A DNA stretch of 64,000 bases from Hydrangea macrophylla (lineage: Eukaryota > Streptophyta > Magnoliopsida > Cornales > Hydrangeaceae), in contig CM066984.1 in the NCBI GenBank assembly GCA_033977485.1, positions 113,887,251 through 113,951,250 on the forward strand. Reading direction: 5' to 3'. The notes under the pieces are model-generated. The model searched no databases and was not told where the DNA came from. It was given only the letters and a program-made list of their open reading frames with translations. Below are positions 12,281-24,324 of this stretch, in pieces; position 1 is the first letter of the stretch; each line of letters begins with the position of its first letter. The position numbers and the translations under genes were made by a program.

Positions 12281-12446
12281 TTTTTGTAACCGTGGGTGTC
12301 CAGGCCAGTTTGCGCGCACCTCAACTAATCCTACGAGGTCAGGGCGTCCGGGTGAATCACCTGTGGCCACCCCCTTGAAATTCGAACTTGTTACCTCTGG
12401 GTTTAACACCGAGAAACCTTATCATCCGGCCACAAAAAAAATGATT
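12281..12446 (-). mobile_element. tRNA-derived SINE, family S1, copy 1
   Basis: Read on the minus strand, the head carries an A-box-like TGGCCGGATGATAAGG and a B-box-like AGTTCGAATTT, the internal RNA polymerase III promoter of tRNA-related SINEs. A conserved body with GATTCACCCGG and GGTGCGCGCAA follows, and the element ends GGTTACAAAAAAAG. AATTGCT occurs on both sides (12270-12276 and 12447-12453), a probable target duplication. Two better preserved copies lie at 21519 and 42323. Confidence 0.75.
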
Positions 12447-13166
12447 AATTGCTACTGTATTTATTTAGCCTTTTACAGTCGTCAATATCATAAGATTTCA
12501 TACTCTTTCTGTGATGACAGTTAAAAGAATGGAGTTCTTTGCTACAAAATTTGAAACTTACAGTTTTTTGTTGAAAAAAAAAAAAAAAAACATATTGAGT
12601 GATATTATTAGAAAATCTCAAAGAACTTAGTGATGTTTCCCCATATAGTTTTTTTATCTTCAATATAAAAATAAATAAATAAATAAATAAAGGATTTGAT
12701 TTAAAACTGAGTCTAAAAAAACTACATCAACTTTAAACCTATGTTAATTATTATTTTAATTTTATTTTCAATTTTTTTATGTGAAGTGTGAACAATATTG
12801 TTGAAAATAGAAAAACGAGTAGACTCCACTTTCATGTCACTGGTAGGGGTGGCTATCTAAGCCTAACATCGGAATCTAGTGAGAGGGAGTTGGGCAAAAT
12901 GGTCCAAGCCCACTACTCCAATCCAATCCAATCTGTCTGTAATTTGTATCTCCGAACTTTTTTTCTTTTTCTTTTTTTTTTTTTTTTTTTTTTATTTTTT
13001 TTTTATTTTTTTAATTATTTTTGGTGGCTAAAAATATATTCATTGGGACAGGAGAACAAAAAACAAAAGAAAGCCAATAACTCCCTTGATTCCCTTTCTC
13101 AAACACAGATCAAGGAATTGAATCAATTAAGGTGGGCTCCAAAAACATGCTACAAGAGGTCCATTG
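12447..13166. other. Intergenic DNA with a long T-rich tract
   Basis: The tract 12959-13018 is almost pure T and produces a spurious open frame on the plus strand. (AAAT)n occurs at about 12668-12691. I see no gene. Confidence 0.6.
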
Positions 13167-13391
13167 TGTTAGAATTAGTTTTATTAGCTTTAGGGTAGTT
13201 TAGTCTTTTCTTTGTATTAGGGTAATACTGTATACCTAGATATTCTATTATTATTGCCTCTTCTTTTTCATTGTATTCATTTTATTCAGTTTTAGTGTTA
13301 TGAAAAACTCTAGCTCTCTTTTCTCTTTCCCTTTGTTGTTTTCTTGATTATTTAATATATTCACACATTGGACTAAATCGTGGGCAACAAA
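13167..13391 (+). mobile_element. Possible short solo LTR, Copia-like
   Basis: The stretch begins TGTTAGAATTAG and ends GGGCAACA, so it has TG...CA borders. Its content (T-rich, TGTATTCATTTTATTCAG, then AAAACTCTAGCTCTC) resembles the U3/R part of small plant Copia LTRs. No target duplication is visible and there is no partner LTR, so the call is tentative. Confidence 0.3.
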
Positions 13392-14079
13392 ATTTGCAGA
13401 TTTATGAATTTTTTAAACATTCCAAAAAACAAAAGAGTGAGAGATCGAGCATGTGTCTAGCCTCCAAAATTTGGGAATCCATAGTTCAATACGAGAAGGA
13501 TGTCCAATCCTTGAATGACTGACACACAAGAAGAGAATCACTTTCAAGCTATGTATACAAGATTAGTACGAAGACTAAAATATACCTGAGATTATAGAAA
13601 TATAATTTTTGTTTTACATAGACATTCATATACACGAATGACAATGCTATCATCAAGTACGGATCGAGAAATCAAGGTTATGGGGCGAGCAAGTTTAGGG
13701 GAAGAGCTTAGTAACAAAAAAATTGAAAGGGGTGAGTATGTATACTTAAAGCATTTTTTTAGATAAAACTAGTAAAAATAGAAGGTTTTTTTTTTTTCCC
13801 CCAAAACTAGGGCTGGTGGTCGCTGACCACATCGTGAAGTTTTAATCTATTCTATTTAGTTCCATGCAAAATTGACAAAAAGAAGTACAAATTAACTTGT
13901 TTGGTATTTCAATATTTCTGATTTACATTAGATATAGAAATAGAAAAACCCCACGTAACTCAGATGCCACTTTAATTTCTTGCTTTCATTTTCAGAGCCA
14001 AACAGAAGGGAAATGTTTGCTTCCTTTACATAATCACCACTTCTAAATTGGCTTTATTATTTGCGTTGATTGAATCAAG

Positions 14080-14445
14080 GGTCATTTGAAAAACGTTGGA
14101 ATACTTTGTAATGTTTGATTCCAAGGGGCAAACTCTGGGCACGTGCACTGACCCCACAATACACGCATCGGGTAAATCAGGGAGGTGAGTTGAGTGAGCG
14201 GTAGGATTCGAACTCACACAAAACTCTAGATACGAGTCACCCAGCTACTTGAAATTCGTCCTCCCAACCCAACTCACACGGCCCCAAGGGTGTTTCGAAC
14301 CCTTAATCACCCTTTAGGAGAGCAAGGACCCTGGCAAAAATACGATATTTGATTTTGTGAAATAGCAAACTCGTAACCAAAAGAATAATACACCCCTCTG
14401 TCAAAAACCGCCTACCACTAAACTACAGTGCTGGTGGTTTGCTTA
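14080..14445 (-). mobile_element. Possible decayed tRNA-like SINE remnant(s)
   Basis: Read on the minus strand, 14412-14440 contains TAGTTTAGTGGTAGGC, which looks like a tRNA A box. GGGTTCGAAAC (about 14293-14303) and GTGAGTTCGAATCC (about 14205-14218) look like B boxes. Spacing is too long for a single tRNA. I read this as one or two old SINE heads rather than a functional tRNA gene. Confidence 0.3.
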
Positions 14446-14816
14446 CTATAGCCTTGTCCCATGAGAATTTAGCACTCTGGAGAATACGAGAAGAAGAAAA
14501 TGATATTTAATAAATTTTGCATCTCTCATGATTAATTCTTGGATGATATTCTACTGCACTAGCAATCAGGACCAATATTTACTCATCAAGACGTGTTTGT
14601 GTTGTGTTGTGTTTTGTTTTTTCTTTCATTTTACTATCACTACCAAAGAGGGTGGCAAGTCTCTCTCCCTCTTACTCCTCGCACGGTTGTCACAATACCA
14701 CCCTTCGTGGTATCCCAAACCATGAAGTTGTCGGTAATAGATGTCAGGATCTATCCCATCCCACATCGATTGAAAATGGAATTGATTAGTGTTCTATTAA
14801 CTCTTCAACAATGCTA

Positions 14817-15062
14817 GGGACACAAACAAATCTTACAAATACTTACACTTACAATCTATTTCTCTCATGGGTGGCACTGTGGGAAAACAACATTGGGGAG
14901 TGGTTGTGAGATTTATTTGTGCCTCAAATCACGTGATTTATTTGTATCTCACGATGTTTTGTGAGATTTGTGATTGACGCACAAATGTGTCCCAAACACT
15001 CCCCAATGTTGTGAGATTTATTTGTGCTTGATGTAAGTGTTTGTGAGATTTGTTTGTGCCCC
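14817..15062. mobile_element. Inverted-repeat MITE (246 bp)
   Basis: The left end GGGACACAAACAAATCTTAC matches the reverse complement of the right end, GGGGCACAAACAAATCTCAC, with two mismatches, and the similarity continues for about 30 bases. Inside are further GTGAGATTTATTTGTG repeats in both orientations. No coding region. Confidence 0.7.
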
Positions 15063-16435
15063 AAATATTACCCTCAACTTGACATTTCACCTTGTTAGTG
15101 GAATTTGTTTGTAAGCTTTTGTGCCAAAGCTTTATTGATTTAACTAAGTTCACAAAGCTTTTTAACACCTTCTAATTAATGTCCTTAATATTTTTTTTGG
15201 CAAAAAAGTTCATCACTTCATTGTACATGCCTCGCTAGTGTCAGTTTTTTTCAAGTTTTGATATTTTTTTGGCTTGCCGCAACTTTTGAAATATCTCTAA
15301 AAATGGAAAATTCAGAGATATTTTTGAGACAAAATACTCTAAATTTTCCTAGTTTAGAGAAATATCTCTAAAAAAAAAAATTATGTACATTTCTATGCAA
15401 ATGTCTATGAATCCAAAAAATTCAAAGACATTCTATGAAAATGTCTCTGAAACCAAATAATTCAGATACATTGTCTGAAGAAAAAAAATCTCTTAAAATG
15501 TCCGGGGATTTTAAAGACATTTTGATAAAATGTCTCTACAAAAAGTTTAAACACATTTCAAAAGCTGACGCCAAAATTTTTTTTTTAAAAAAAAATCGGT
15601 GATGATATCAGATCGACATGTATAATAGGGGAGGGGTAATTTCATCTAGAAAAATGAAAAATTAAAAATGAGGGACTAGCCAAAAGAAAAAAAAGAAAAA
15701 TAGGTATCCTATTGAGTATGTTGAACGATTTTTGGATTGTTCTTTTGACCTTATTGACCTAACCTTAAGGACCTTAATACAATTTTTTTCAAAATATATG
15801 ACCCCATATATATACAAATATACGTATACAAGGGATATGCATGGTGTGGCCCTACCAGTAAAATGATAGAATTCAAAGAGAAAAAGTCTAAACTATATAA
15901 TATAATGAGAGTATTTGTTATATATTTGTTTCTTTCAAAACATTTTAAAACTTTGGCTTTTGCCTGTGTTTTACTTTTACTTTTATTTTCACGTTTTATA
16001 CTTTTTACCCTCTATTATGTGGGTTTTATTGTAGCGGAGAGATGATCGCTAGATTCGCCGCCATCCCATGACTTAATTGTCACATAAAATAATTTCTCTA
16101 AACCACCCTTCTTAAATTTAAAAAATAAAAAATGATTTCATATGACGGTGTAGCATGTGACAATAATACTCTCAAGACTTACCTAAAAAATTTATAAAAT
16201 TTTCGAGCAATAATAAAAGTTACCAAGATATGATATATCACAAAGATAATTTCTCATGGATCCCTCTCAATTCTCACTGTACTTTATTTATTATTATTTT
16301 TTTTTAACAATAATTCTTATTACTTCAAATTCAAGCAAAGGAGGCCAAGGTTGCTGAGGTGGCACTTTCATTGCACGTGTGGGACACCCTGCATAACGTA
16401 GCAACACGTGTGGAGTACAGATTAAAATAAATTGA
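15063..16435. repeat. Intergenic DNA with degenerate AGAGACATTTT-type subrepeats
   Basis: Between about 15280 and 15560 a loose motif of the form GAGACATTTT / AAATGTCTCTRAA recurs at least six times in both orientations, as seen at ends of some non-autonomous CACTA-like elements. Borders cannot be fixed. The rest, up to the microsatellite at 16436, is AT-rich and contains the distal MYB promoter. Confidence 0.35.
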
Positions 16436-16438
16436 TTG

Positions 16439-16494
<56 letters not shown>
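16436..16494. repeat. Compound microsatellite (CA)n(GA)n in the MYB promoter
   Basis: A short (AC)n run passes directly into about 20 GA units. It ends about 35 bp upstream of the MYB TATA box, so length changes here could affect spacing of promoter elements. Confidence 0.9.
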
Positions 16495-16496
<2 letters not shown>

Positions 16497-16527
16497 AGCC
16501 CAGTACTTCCTAGAGGAGGTTGATTTT

Positions 16528-16540
16528 TATATATATAAGG
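16528..16540 (+). promoter_or_regulatory. TATA box of the MYB gene
   Basis: TATATATATAAGG lies about 170 bp upstream of the MYB start codon. This leaves a leader of about 140 nt if transcription starts some 30 bp downstream. The leader contains (ACAAAC)n and (TCTA)n simple repeats at 16625-16695. Confidence 0.65.
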
Positions 16541-16709
16541 AGGAGCTGGTGTTTTAGTCTACCCAGTTTTGAGTATTTCCCTATTATCTCATTAAGACCG
16601 ATATACATATAGTCTGTCATATACAAACAAACACAAACACAAACACAAACACACACATATATACTCTCTCTGTCTATCTATCTATCTATCTATCTGTCTG
16701 AGGTGGAAA

Positions 16710-16868
16710 ATGGGAAGGCAACCATGCTGTGACAAAGTTGGGTTGAAGAAGGGGCCATGGACAGCTGAGGAAGACAAGAAGCTCATCAACTTCATCCTCA
16801 CCAATGGCCAATGCTGTTGGAGAGCTGTTCCTAAACTTGCAGGTCTCTCCTATCAAATTTCCCAAGTT

Positions 16869-16899
<31 letters not shown>

Positions 16900-18751
16900 A
16901 AATTATAGAATTTTCTTTCTATTATTTCTGGCTAATTGAAAGCTAAAATTGTTTCTGAATTTTTCATTTCCCATCTGGGTGATTGATTTTATTGAAGCAT
17001 CAGAGAAGATATTTTAATTGCTGGTTTCAATTTTTTTTTTTCGTTTATTTCTTTAGAAACATGGAAATGATGGATTTCCAATTGAAAATAGTTACAGAGG
17101 AATTAAGCAGATAAACCCATAATTTGTTAAATCTTAATCTCATCAATGAAACAATATGTTACAGGTCTTAATTATTACAAAGAAGTAGACAAGAAATTCA
17201 AAACTTCTTCTTTATTTATTTTATTATTGTTATTATTTTTTTAAAATTTGTAGATTGACTTATGGTGACTTAATTGGTGGATGATATTGCAGGACTGCTG
17301 AGGTGTGGTAAGAGTTGCAGGCTGAGATGGACAAACTATCTAAGACCAGACTTGAAGAGAGGTCTTTTATCAGAATGTGAAGAGAAGTTGGTTATTGATC
17401 TCCATTCCAAACTTGGCAACAGGTATTTTTTTTTTTTTTTTTTGTTGGACTTCTTTCACTTTCTTCTTCCCTGATTCTGCTATAATATTGGTTGGTCATC
17501 AATTCAAAATTAGGTGTAGTGGTCTGTTTGACTGATCAGTAATTCATCTCTCTCTCTCTCAACAACTTCAAGAAAGAATGAATCCTGATGATTACCAAAA
17601 TTGGCAGACAAAATTAAAGTCTGTAAATTAATGGAATGAGTCCTATTTTGAAGCATGCACCCATTCCTGTTACTTAACTTATAGTTCTTACATTTGTCTT
17701 GTCACTTTTAGCTGCACACCAAATTACTTAGGAACTGACAAGTCCTTTAGGAAGAAAGGGAAAAAAAAAAAAAAACAAGGGGTAGTTTTGTAAAAAAATT
17801 ATTTATTTATTTATTTATTTGGTCAAATTTTTTGATTTAATTTTTTTGAGGATTTACTTCTCCTACTTGGACTGTTCTATGAGTAATGGCATAGTTTTCA
17901 AATATAAATCATACGGAGTAAATGATTTGCTAGTTGTAAGTACCGCCAACCACTATTACAGTAGCAACATGTGACAGAACTTTAAAGCATTTGAATTTGG
18001 AGTTTAAATTTGAAAAGCATAATATATTACTCACACAAAAATCCACACAAAATAATCATGATTTTTGATTTCGGTGTGTCCATATGGGACCCATGTGTTT
18101 CCCACTAAAAGGCTCCTAATTTCTTGTCCTCCATCATGGGTAATTTGCAGATGGTCCAAAATTGCTTCTCATCTTCCTGGAAGAACAGACAACGAGATCA
18201 AGAACCATTGGAATACCCATATCAAGAAAAAGCTTAAGAAGATGGGAATTGATCCTCTCACTCACAAACCACTCCTCCCGACTAGTACAACTGATCATGA
18301 TCATCAGCTCCCCCAAGAACAACCACAAGATGATGAGAAACAAGAACAATCTTTAACAATTCCTGAACTGGGTCAAAGCAAAGAGATAGAGACAATATCA
18401 ATGGAGTACTCATCTGAGAAAAGCATGGAAGACCCATCTAACAATTCATCAATGGAACTTGAAGTCAATAATGGGTTTTGCACAGATGAAGTCCCATTGA
18501 TTGAACCCCATGAAATTCTTGTCCCTTGTTCTTCATCTTCATCTTCTTCCTCTGTTTCTTATTCATCATCCACCATTCTTGAAGACCTTCAATTGCCAAA
18601 TTTTGAATGGCAATCTGACTATACAAACTATTTGGGCTTCTGGGATATTGATGATGATGAGTACTTCAACAGTTTGGATTTGCTGATTAATGGTGATAGA
18701 ACTGACACACTCACTCAGTACCCAAGAATGGTATTGGATCAAGAGTCTTGA
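16710..18751 (+). CDS. MYB20-like: R2R3-MYB transcription factor, MYB20/43/42/85 type, complete
   Basis: R2R3-MYB proteins bind DNA in the nucleus; the MYB20/43/42/85 group (subgroup 8) regulates phenylalanine/lignin supply and secondary wall formation. Exons are 16710-16842, 17293-17422 and 18151-18751, 864 nt and 287 residues. Exon lengths 133 and 130 are the conserved R2R3-MYB pattern, and introns are GT-AG. The N-terminus [18 protein letters not shown] starts R2. R2 carries regular Trp residues, and R3 begins with Leu in place of its first Trp, as usual. R3 ends [19 protein letters not shown], followed by the group hallmark [12 protein letters not shown]. The C-terminal half is acidic with Gln- and Ser-rich runs and ends in an Asp/Trp-rich region likely to activate transcription. 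SECEEK replaces the more usual S-[DE]-Y-E-E in R3, so one Tyr is Cys. Which of the four paralogues is closest cannot be settled here. Confidence 0.93.
16868..16894. repeat. (AC)n microsatellite in MYB intron 1
   Basis: About 13 AC units begin 26 bp inside the first MYB intron. They are unusually near the 5' splice site. Confidence 0.85.
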
Positions 18752-18935
18752 AAATCTGGGCTTTTGTGATCTTAAAATTTCATTTCTGTGTCTTATTTGT
18801 AATTTGATTGTTAGTGGTGGTCACAATGTGTTAGAATATTTTACCAAAATTTTACATGTGGATACGAAAGTTTGTGATATATTTAGTTGGGAAACAAATA
18901 AAAAAATTTGCTTTATTATTATTTAGAATAATGGT
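18752..18935 (+). terminator. 3' UTR / polyadenylation region of the MYB gene
   Basis: The T-rich sequence after the MYB stop codon contains AATAAA at about 18897-18902 preceded by TTTGTGATATATTT. This is a plausible near-upstream polyadenylation signal. The actual cleavage site is not visible. Confidence 0.4.
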
Positions 18936-19072
18936 AGGCACACAACATAAACTACAATCATACTTTAAATTCATATAATCTTGTGCCTCCCAAAAAAGTG
19001 TGGAGGCACACTTACACAAATCACAACCATACTTTGAATGCATGTATCTTATGTTTTCCAAAAAAGTGTGGA
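18936..19072. repeat. Imperfect tandem duplication, unit about 68 bp
   Basis: Two copies (about 18936-19003 and 19006-19072) share CACAA-CATACTTTRAAT-CAT and both end CCAAAAAAGTGTGGA. A third TGTGTGAAAAATTCACACA palindrome follows at 19077-19095. No coding region. Confidence 0.6.
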
Positions 19073-19221
19073 CTCTGTGTGAAAAATTCACACAGCACAA
19101 GGTATATGATTTTAAAGCATGTATTGAAATTCGTGTTGTGTGTGTGGCATTATTATATTATTTAAGGAGAAGTTATAGCATATTGACAGACAGTCAATAT
19201 AAGCAAAGATGAAGAAAAAAA

Positions 19222-19339
19222 TGTTGGAGAGAGAAGAGATTATCCTTCCTCTTAAGTATCTTCAGAGAGAATCCATGTGACATTAACTAATTAACTGTTG
19301 GAGAGAGAAGAGATTATCTTTCCTCTTAAGTATCTTCAT
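19222..19339. repeat. Direct repeat, 43 bp unit
   Basis: GGAGAGAGAAGAGATTATC followed by TTCCTCTTAAGTATCTTCA occurs at about 19223-19265 and again at 19298-19339 with one mismatch, about 32 bp apart. No gene is associated. Confidence 0.75.
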
Positions 19340-19421
19340 TAGATTAGCTATTTTAATTGTACAGACAAAATGGCTAGTTGGGGGAGTTTTATGTATTCCA
19401 GCAAACTAGCCATTTTAACAC

Positions 19422-19593
19422 GAGTAATGTTATGCTTTCCAAATTTTGTATCCCAAATACATGTGGCAGTGGAACCACCTGCAATAATGGTAGGGTCACT
19501 TCAACATCTTCCAATTAAAATCCAGTGGGATCCACTGTCACATATATTTGGGAAGCATTTGAGATTCAAAATTTGGGAAGCATAACATCACTC
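19422..19593. mobile_element. MITE, family M1, copy 2 (172 bp)
   Basis: The ends GAGTAATGTTATGCTTTCC and GGGAAGCATAACATCACTC are inverted repeats. The inner TGTGGCAGTGGAACC and CCAATTAAAATCCAGTGGG motifs match copy 1 at 8274. No coding capacity. Confidence 0.8.
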
Positions 19594-21518
19594 TTTCAAC
19601 ATTAATTTATCTTTTTGATAAGCCAGAATGACTCTATATTTCTCTCCAAATCTCAACCTTTGAATCTTCTATTTTTAATTGGCACAAATCTCAACCATAG
19701 ATAGTATAATAAAGTAAGATGTTTAAATGAAATAAATAGCACTGCTAAAATTGAAGGTAAAATAGTAGATAGTTAAAATAATTTTTAGCTAAAATAGCTG
19801 ACTATAAACAATTTGAGTCTTGGAGATGGTACTCAATCCATCTGCATACGACTGCAATTTGGATTTATTTAAAAAAAAATTTTTTAAAGGAGAAAGAAAA
19901 ACTTAGAAAAGTTAATGCTTGAGTTTAAGAGATTGTGCAAGTCTAAATGAGAAACAAAAACTTTTCACCATCCCAATTAGTATAAAAGTTGACCAATATG
20001 TCACAAATGATGCATATTTTTAATTATTTTATTTTTCGATTTATTTGAATTCATTTCCTCAGCAATGAAGCTTCCATATAATATAAAGAGGATTGGCATT
20101 ATAAATTTCTCAGGTGGAGTGTATAAATGTGATGCTATTATAAAAGTTAGCTTTAATTGACAGACAGATAAATGATTTCAAGAAGTGTTTAAAATATACA
20201 AGGGTGAGAAAGTTAACTAAAAATTGGATTTTAAACCTAGAGTTTAATGTAAAGAAGCCTAGACTGAGGTTGGGGACTTCAAACTTTACCCTTAGATCAG
20301 CATCAGGTTCTAAAGGGTGACAGATTAGTATTAATTTCCTGCCAAATTAAACATTAAAAAGGTGGGAATTTAGCATGGAATGATATAATGAGTCAAAGTC
20401 ATGCAATAAATATGTTAATTTGTCATGATACCATAAGCGATTGGTGCAAAAGTTGACAACCTCCGGTACCAATTCATATATGTGTGGTCATCACTCGTTG
20501 TAACGGTCAAATCATAGCGAACGTTAACAAATGTGACGCTCATAGAGCTAATTTCTCCATTTTTTTTTTGTAAAAGGTAATTAATACAAGAGATGATATA
20601 GTATCACTGTTCTATTAAATTAAATTTTTCTTCAAAATCAGGGGTTTGGTTGATGTGTCCAAAATCTAGATAATTTGTCTCACGTACAAATACAAGAAAT
20701 GTCTTGCTTCAATTATATGGATTGAATTAAAATTAGATGGATCAAGAACACGAGATAATTAGAATTAATTCAATTCCTATTTCTATTTCCTTCTTTGGCT
20801 GCTTTTAATTTCTTGTACGTGTCCATTCCAATTATAAGAATATAACCTTATGGAATCTGAATTATCTTTTGCTTGTTGTTTTGCTTACCAAAAGTAATCA
20901 GTTAGAGTTTCATTGTCATCCACATAATTATTGATTGAAGAAACTAAACTAAACTAACATTATATGAAGAACTTGACATTGCTAAGTCTAAAGCAGTACA
21001 GTGTCACTTTTTTTTTTCCTTCTTTTTAATCTATACATACAGCTATACACCCATGTATGATATGTTCTGGACAGCATATATGATAATGAAATATAACTCA
21101 AACCATCCCAAGAAAATATATTTTTCCAGTTTAAGTCACTGTTTGATGTATGAAGTGAATTATTGTTTTTGTGTGTCTACTGTCTATATATATATATAAT
21201 TAAGTAGAGTGTTATCTCTGTATAATATTATTCTATTGCCTTTCCTTGCTAAGGGCTACAAAGATAGCTTTTTCTTTAAAGCTAAAACCGTAAGCTACTG
21301 GTAAAAGCGACATCCGTCCAACCTTATTCTGATTTATAAATAATTTGCGTGGGAAGTACATGTATATATGTTATGAAATATGATTAATTTGTGTGGCTAT
21401 GTAGAACAAAATATCTATGTTACAATATTTGGGAACAAGCTTTGTTTGTTTATTTGTTTTTGTTGTTACATGTGTTCAAATTAATAATAATAATAATATA
21501 TAGAGAGCAAGGGTCATT
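19594..21518. other. AT-rich intergenic DNA
   Basis: I see no gene in this 1.9 kb. It contains short simple repeats such as (TA)n at about 21187-21199 and (TAA)n at 21481-21497. Open frames are short and AT-driven. Confidence 0.55.
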
Positions 21519-21697
21519 ATTTTTTTTTTTGGTAATCGGGGGGTGTCTGGGCCAGCTTGCGCGCACCTCGACTAATCCCCCGAGGCCTGGAGGCGCCGGG
21601 TGAATACTCCAGTAGCCACGCTCCCCATAACTCGAACACTAAACCTCTTGGGTAGTACACCCAAAAAGCTTACCACTCGACTACAAAGACTTGATTT
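21519..21697 (-). mobile_element. tRNA-derived SINE, family S1, copy 2
   Basis: On the minus strand the head reads GTAGTCGAGTGGTAAGCTTT (A box) and GTGTTCGAGTTATGGGG (B box). The body with TATTCACCCGGCGCC and GAGGTGCGCGCAAGC follows, and the tail ends GATTACC plus an A run. AGGGTCATT flanks both sides (21510-21518 and 21698-21706), a target duplication. It is nearly identical to copy 3. Confidence 0.85.
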
Positions 21698-22495
21698 AGG
21701 GTCATTTGTTGTAGAAGTTGAGAAACAAGGTTTTCAACGTTTCGTCGGACCTAGCTCTTATACTCATATATGCAAAATCGAAGCAAGTAATATTAAAAAA
21801 AATTCAAAAGCTATAAATTATGTAAAATTATGTTTAAAAGTAAGTTCAATAATGAAGAACATAATGTTATTACAATTAAGAGAATAGGTACATTCTGAAA
21901 AGGTCATTGCACACTAGTCTTACTTCTAATAAAGACCATGAAGCTCAGGATTCAAAATTATTATTATTTTCAATATGAATAAATAAGGAGAGTGAAGATT
22001 AGTCTAAAAATAAGAAAGGCAACTTGTCATTTCGTTATCTATATATATATATATATATATTTGCTAAGAAAGTCATTTCATTATATCTATAAGTGATACA
22101 CGCATTGGGAAGTAAGGGTGTGGGATAGAGATGGTCAAGTGTCCCAACTTTGACCCAAATTGTTTGATTTAACTTGACTATGAGATTAGCAACTAATATT
22201 AACGAAAAGAACAAATTAATAATAAACAAATATGTTACCAAAAGTCTTGTATTCCCACAATTAAGTAGGTAATTTTAGGTGATCGACTTTATTTGACTGG
22301 AATAGTGGAATGTAATTACCAAATCTTTAGCAATAAAGCCTCTTATCACATGAAATTCTTCAATTCAAAAACTGGATGTTAACTTTCTTGCTAGGAACCA
22401 TTTCACAGTGGAGACTATTACTTGTGTGGTGTGTGTTTGCAATGAGAAGAAATTGCCCTTTGCAATGGTGAAGTTGTTGAAAAAATATTAATGCT
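21698..22495. other. AT-rich intergenic DNA
   Basis: No gene is visible. A (TA)n run lies at about 22039-22060. Confidence 0.5.
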
Positions 22496-23035
22496 TGTCG
22501 CGCCCGCCCCGAAGGTGGGGGGAGGTCCCCTCGAGGATCGCCATCGTTTACGCCGATGAGACGGCGTGTGAAAAGGAGTGGAAAAGTACGTGAGAGTGGG
22601 AGTAGGTCATTTTAAAGGAAATGAAATGAAATAAGATAAAAGGTTCAAAGCAGCGAACAAAAACGTGAAAGAAAATGTGTGAAAGTACGTACAAGTGGGA
22701 GTAGGGCCAAGTAAAAATTCAGAGTCGCCACCTAACGTTATCGGGAATTAGGATCCCTGCAGAGATGATTAGAGTAATCATCTTTGACTTTTGAGAAACA
22801 GTTTGAGAAGAGTGGACCCTTTTAAAAGTGTGATTCTTGATAGTCGTGTGAAAACCAAAGTTCTTGAGATGGGTTCGGGGACTCGATTATTTCGAGGAAA
22901 GATATTAGGCACCCTCGAACATCCGTGACACACGGTTGCCGATTTAGTGGTTTTCATAGTAACATGGCGTAAGTAAGAAATAGTAGAATACATATAAAAG
23001 AAATAAAACGCAAGCATCCGTGACACGCAGTTGCC

Positions 23036-23278
23036 GATTTACGTATCTCGACACGAGATAGTTTTGAAAGTATGTACGTATCTCGTCTCGAGATAGTTTG
23101 AAAGTATGTAGTTATGTATACGTATCTCGACACAAAATAGTTTGAAAGTATGTATATGTATCTCAACTGGAGATAGTTTGAAAGTATGTATACGTATCTC
23201 GACGCGAAATAGTTTGAAAGAAAATAGTTATGGCCGTACCCAAGTATGGGTTGCATACGTATCTCGACACGAAAATTA
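23036..23278 (+). repeat. Minisatellite A in the Ogre-type LTR, unit about 36 bp
   Basis: About six units begin ACGTATCTCGACACGAGATAG or a close variant and continue TTTGAAAGTATGTA. The last units are spaced by insertions. Confidence 0.8.
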
Positions 23279-23599
23279 GGTCGTACGTAGTTCTGTGCTT
23301 GTATGTGTGTGGCTGTTTTGGTTGATATAGATTGTGAAAGTGTGAATAGTGTTTTAAGTAAAGTAGGTTTAGTTAAGAACTTTAATCTGCACGGTATAAT
23401 CCTAGACTTTAACCTTTGAAGAGTAGCAAGTTTTGGAAAATGTGTAATAGATCGACCGTATGAGTAATGAGTGATATGCCCGAACATCCTGTCATCAAAC
23501 TATTGATTAACTTGACGGAATAGGCCCGTTCGGGGTAAGTAAAAAGGTGTTTTTTGTGTTTTATGTTTTATAATTTTTTTTTGTTTTTTTGTTTTATGT

Positions 23600-23932
23600 G
23601 CCAGAAGTACGGGTCGGTGTCCACGTAGTTTGAAAAAGTGTACCGGAAGTATGGGTCAGTGCCCAGTGATTTGAGAAAGTGCCGGAAGTAATGGTCGGTG
23701 CCCAGTGATTTTGGAAAAGTGTGCCGGAAGTACAGGTCGGTGCCCACATAGTTTGAAAAAGTGTACCGGAAGTATGGGTCGGTGCCTAGTGGTTTGAGAA
23801 AAAGTGCCAGAAGTAAGGGTTGGTACCCAGTGGTGTAAAAGAGTAACTGGAAGTAAAGGTCGGCGCCCAGTGATGTAAAAAAGGTGATGTGAAAGTTTTA
23901 CCGGAAGTACGGGTCGGTGCCCATTGCGAATG
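23600..23932 (+). repeat. Minisatellite B in the Ogre-type LTR, unit about 40 bp
   Basis: About eight units of the form GGAAGTAYGGGTCGGTGCCC followed by ASTGRTTTGARAAAGTGYACC lie head to tail with moderate divergence. Confidence 0.85.
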
Positions 23933-23999
23933 GAGAAAGTACCAATTTTTTTGTGTTCTCTGATTTTCATCAACGAATACCGATAACAGGAGATAAAAT

Positions 24000-24320
24000 G
24001 CAGTCGGGTAGGTCATTATATCTCTTTCCGGCGAACGCATAATATAAAGTCCAATCGGGTGGAGTTCGAAGGTCTCCTTGCGACTGGCGTAGGATATAGC
24101 AGTTTGATAAAGTTCAGTCGGGTGGGTCGTTAGATCTCCTTCCGGCTGACACATGATCTAAAGTACAATCGAGTGGAATCCGAGACCTCCTTCTGACTGG
24201 CGCAGGATATGCCAGTTTGATAAAGTTCAGCCAGGTGGGTTATTAGATCTCCTTCCGGTTGACGCAGGATATAAAGTCCAATCAGGTGGAGTTTGAGGCC
24301 TCCTTCCGACTGGCAAAAAT
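24000..24320 (+). repeat. Minisatellite C in the Ogre-type LTR, unit about 120 bp
   Basis: Nearly three units contain GTTCAGTCGGGTGGGT, then AGATCTCCTTCCGG, then AAGTCCAATC-GGTGGA and CTCCTTCCGACTGGC, in fixed order. Confidence 0.8.
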
Positions 24321-24324
24321 GAAG

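Noticed and set aside
12788..13198. 136-residue open frame on the plus strand
   Set aside because: It is produced by a 60-base T-rich tract (Phe/Leu run) and has no family signature.
14193..14440. Functional tRNA gene
   Set aside because: A-box and B-box-like pieces are too far apart and no cloverleaf could be drawn; more likely old SINE heads.
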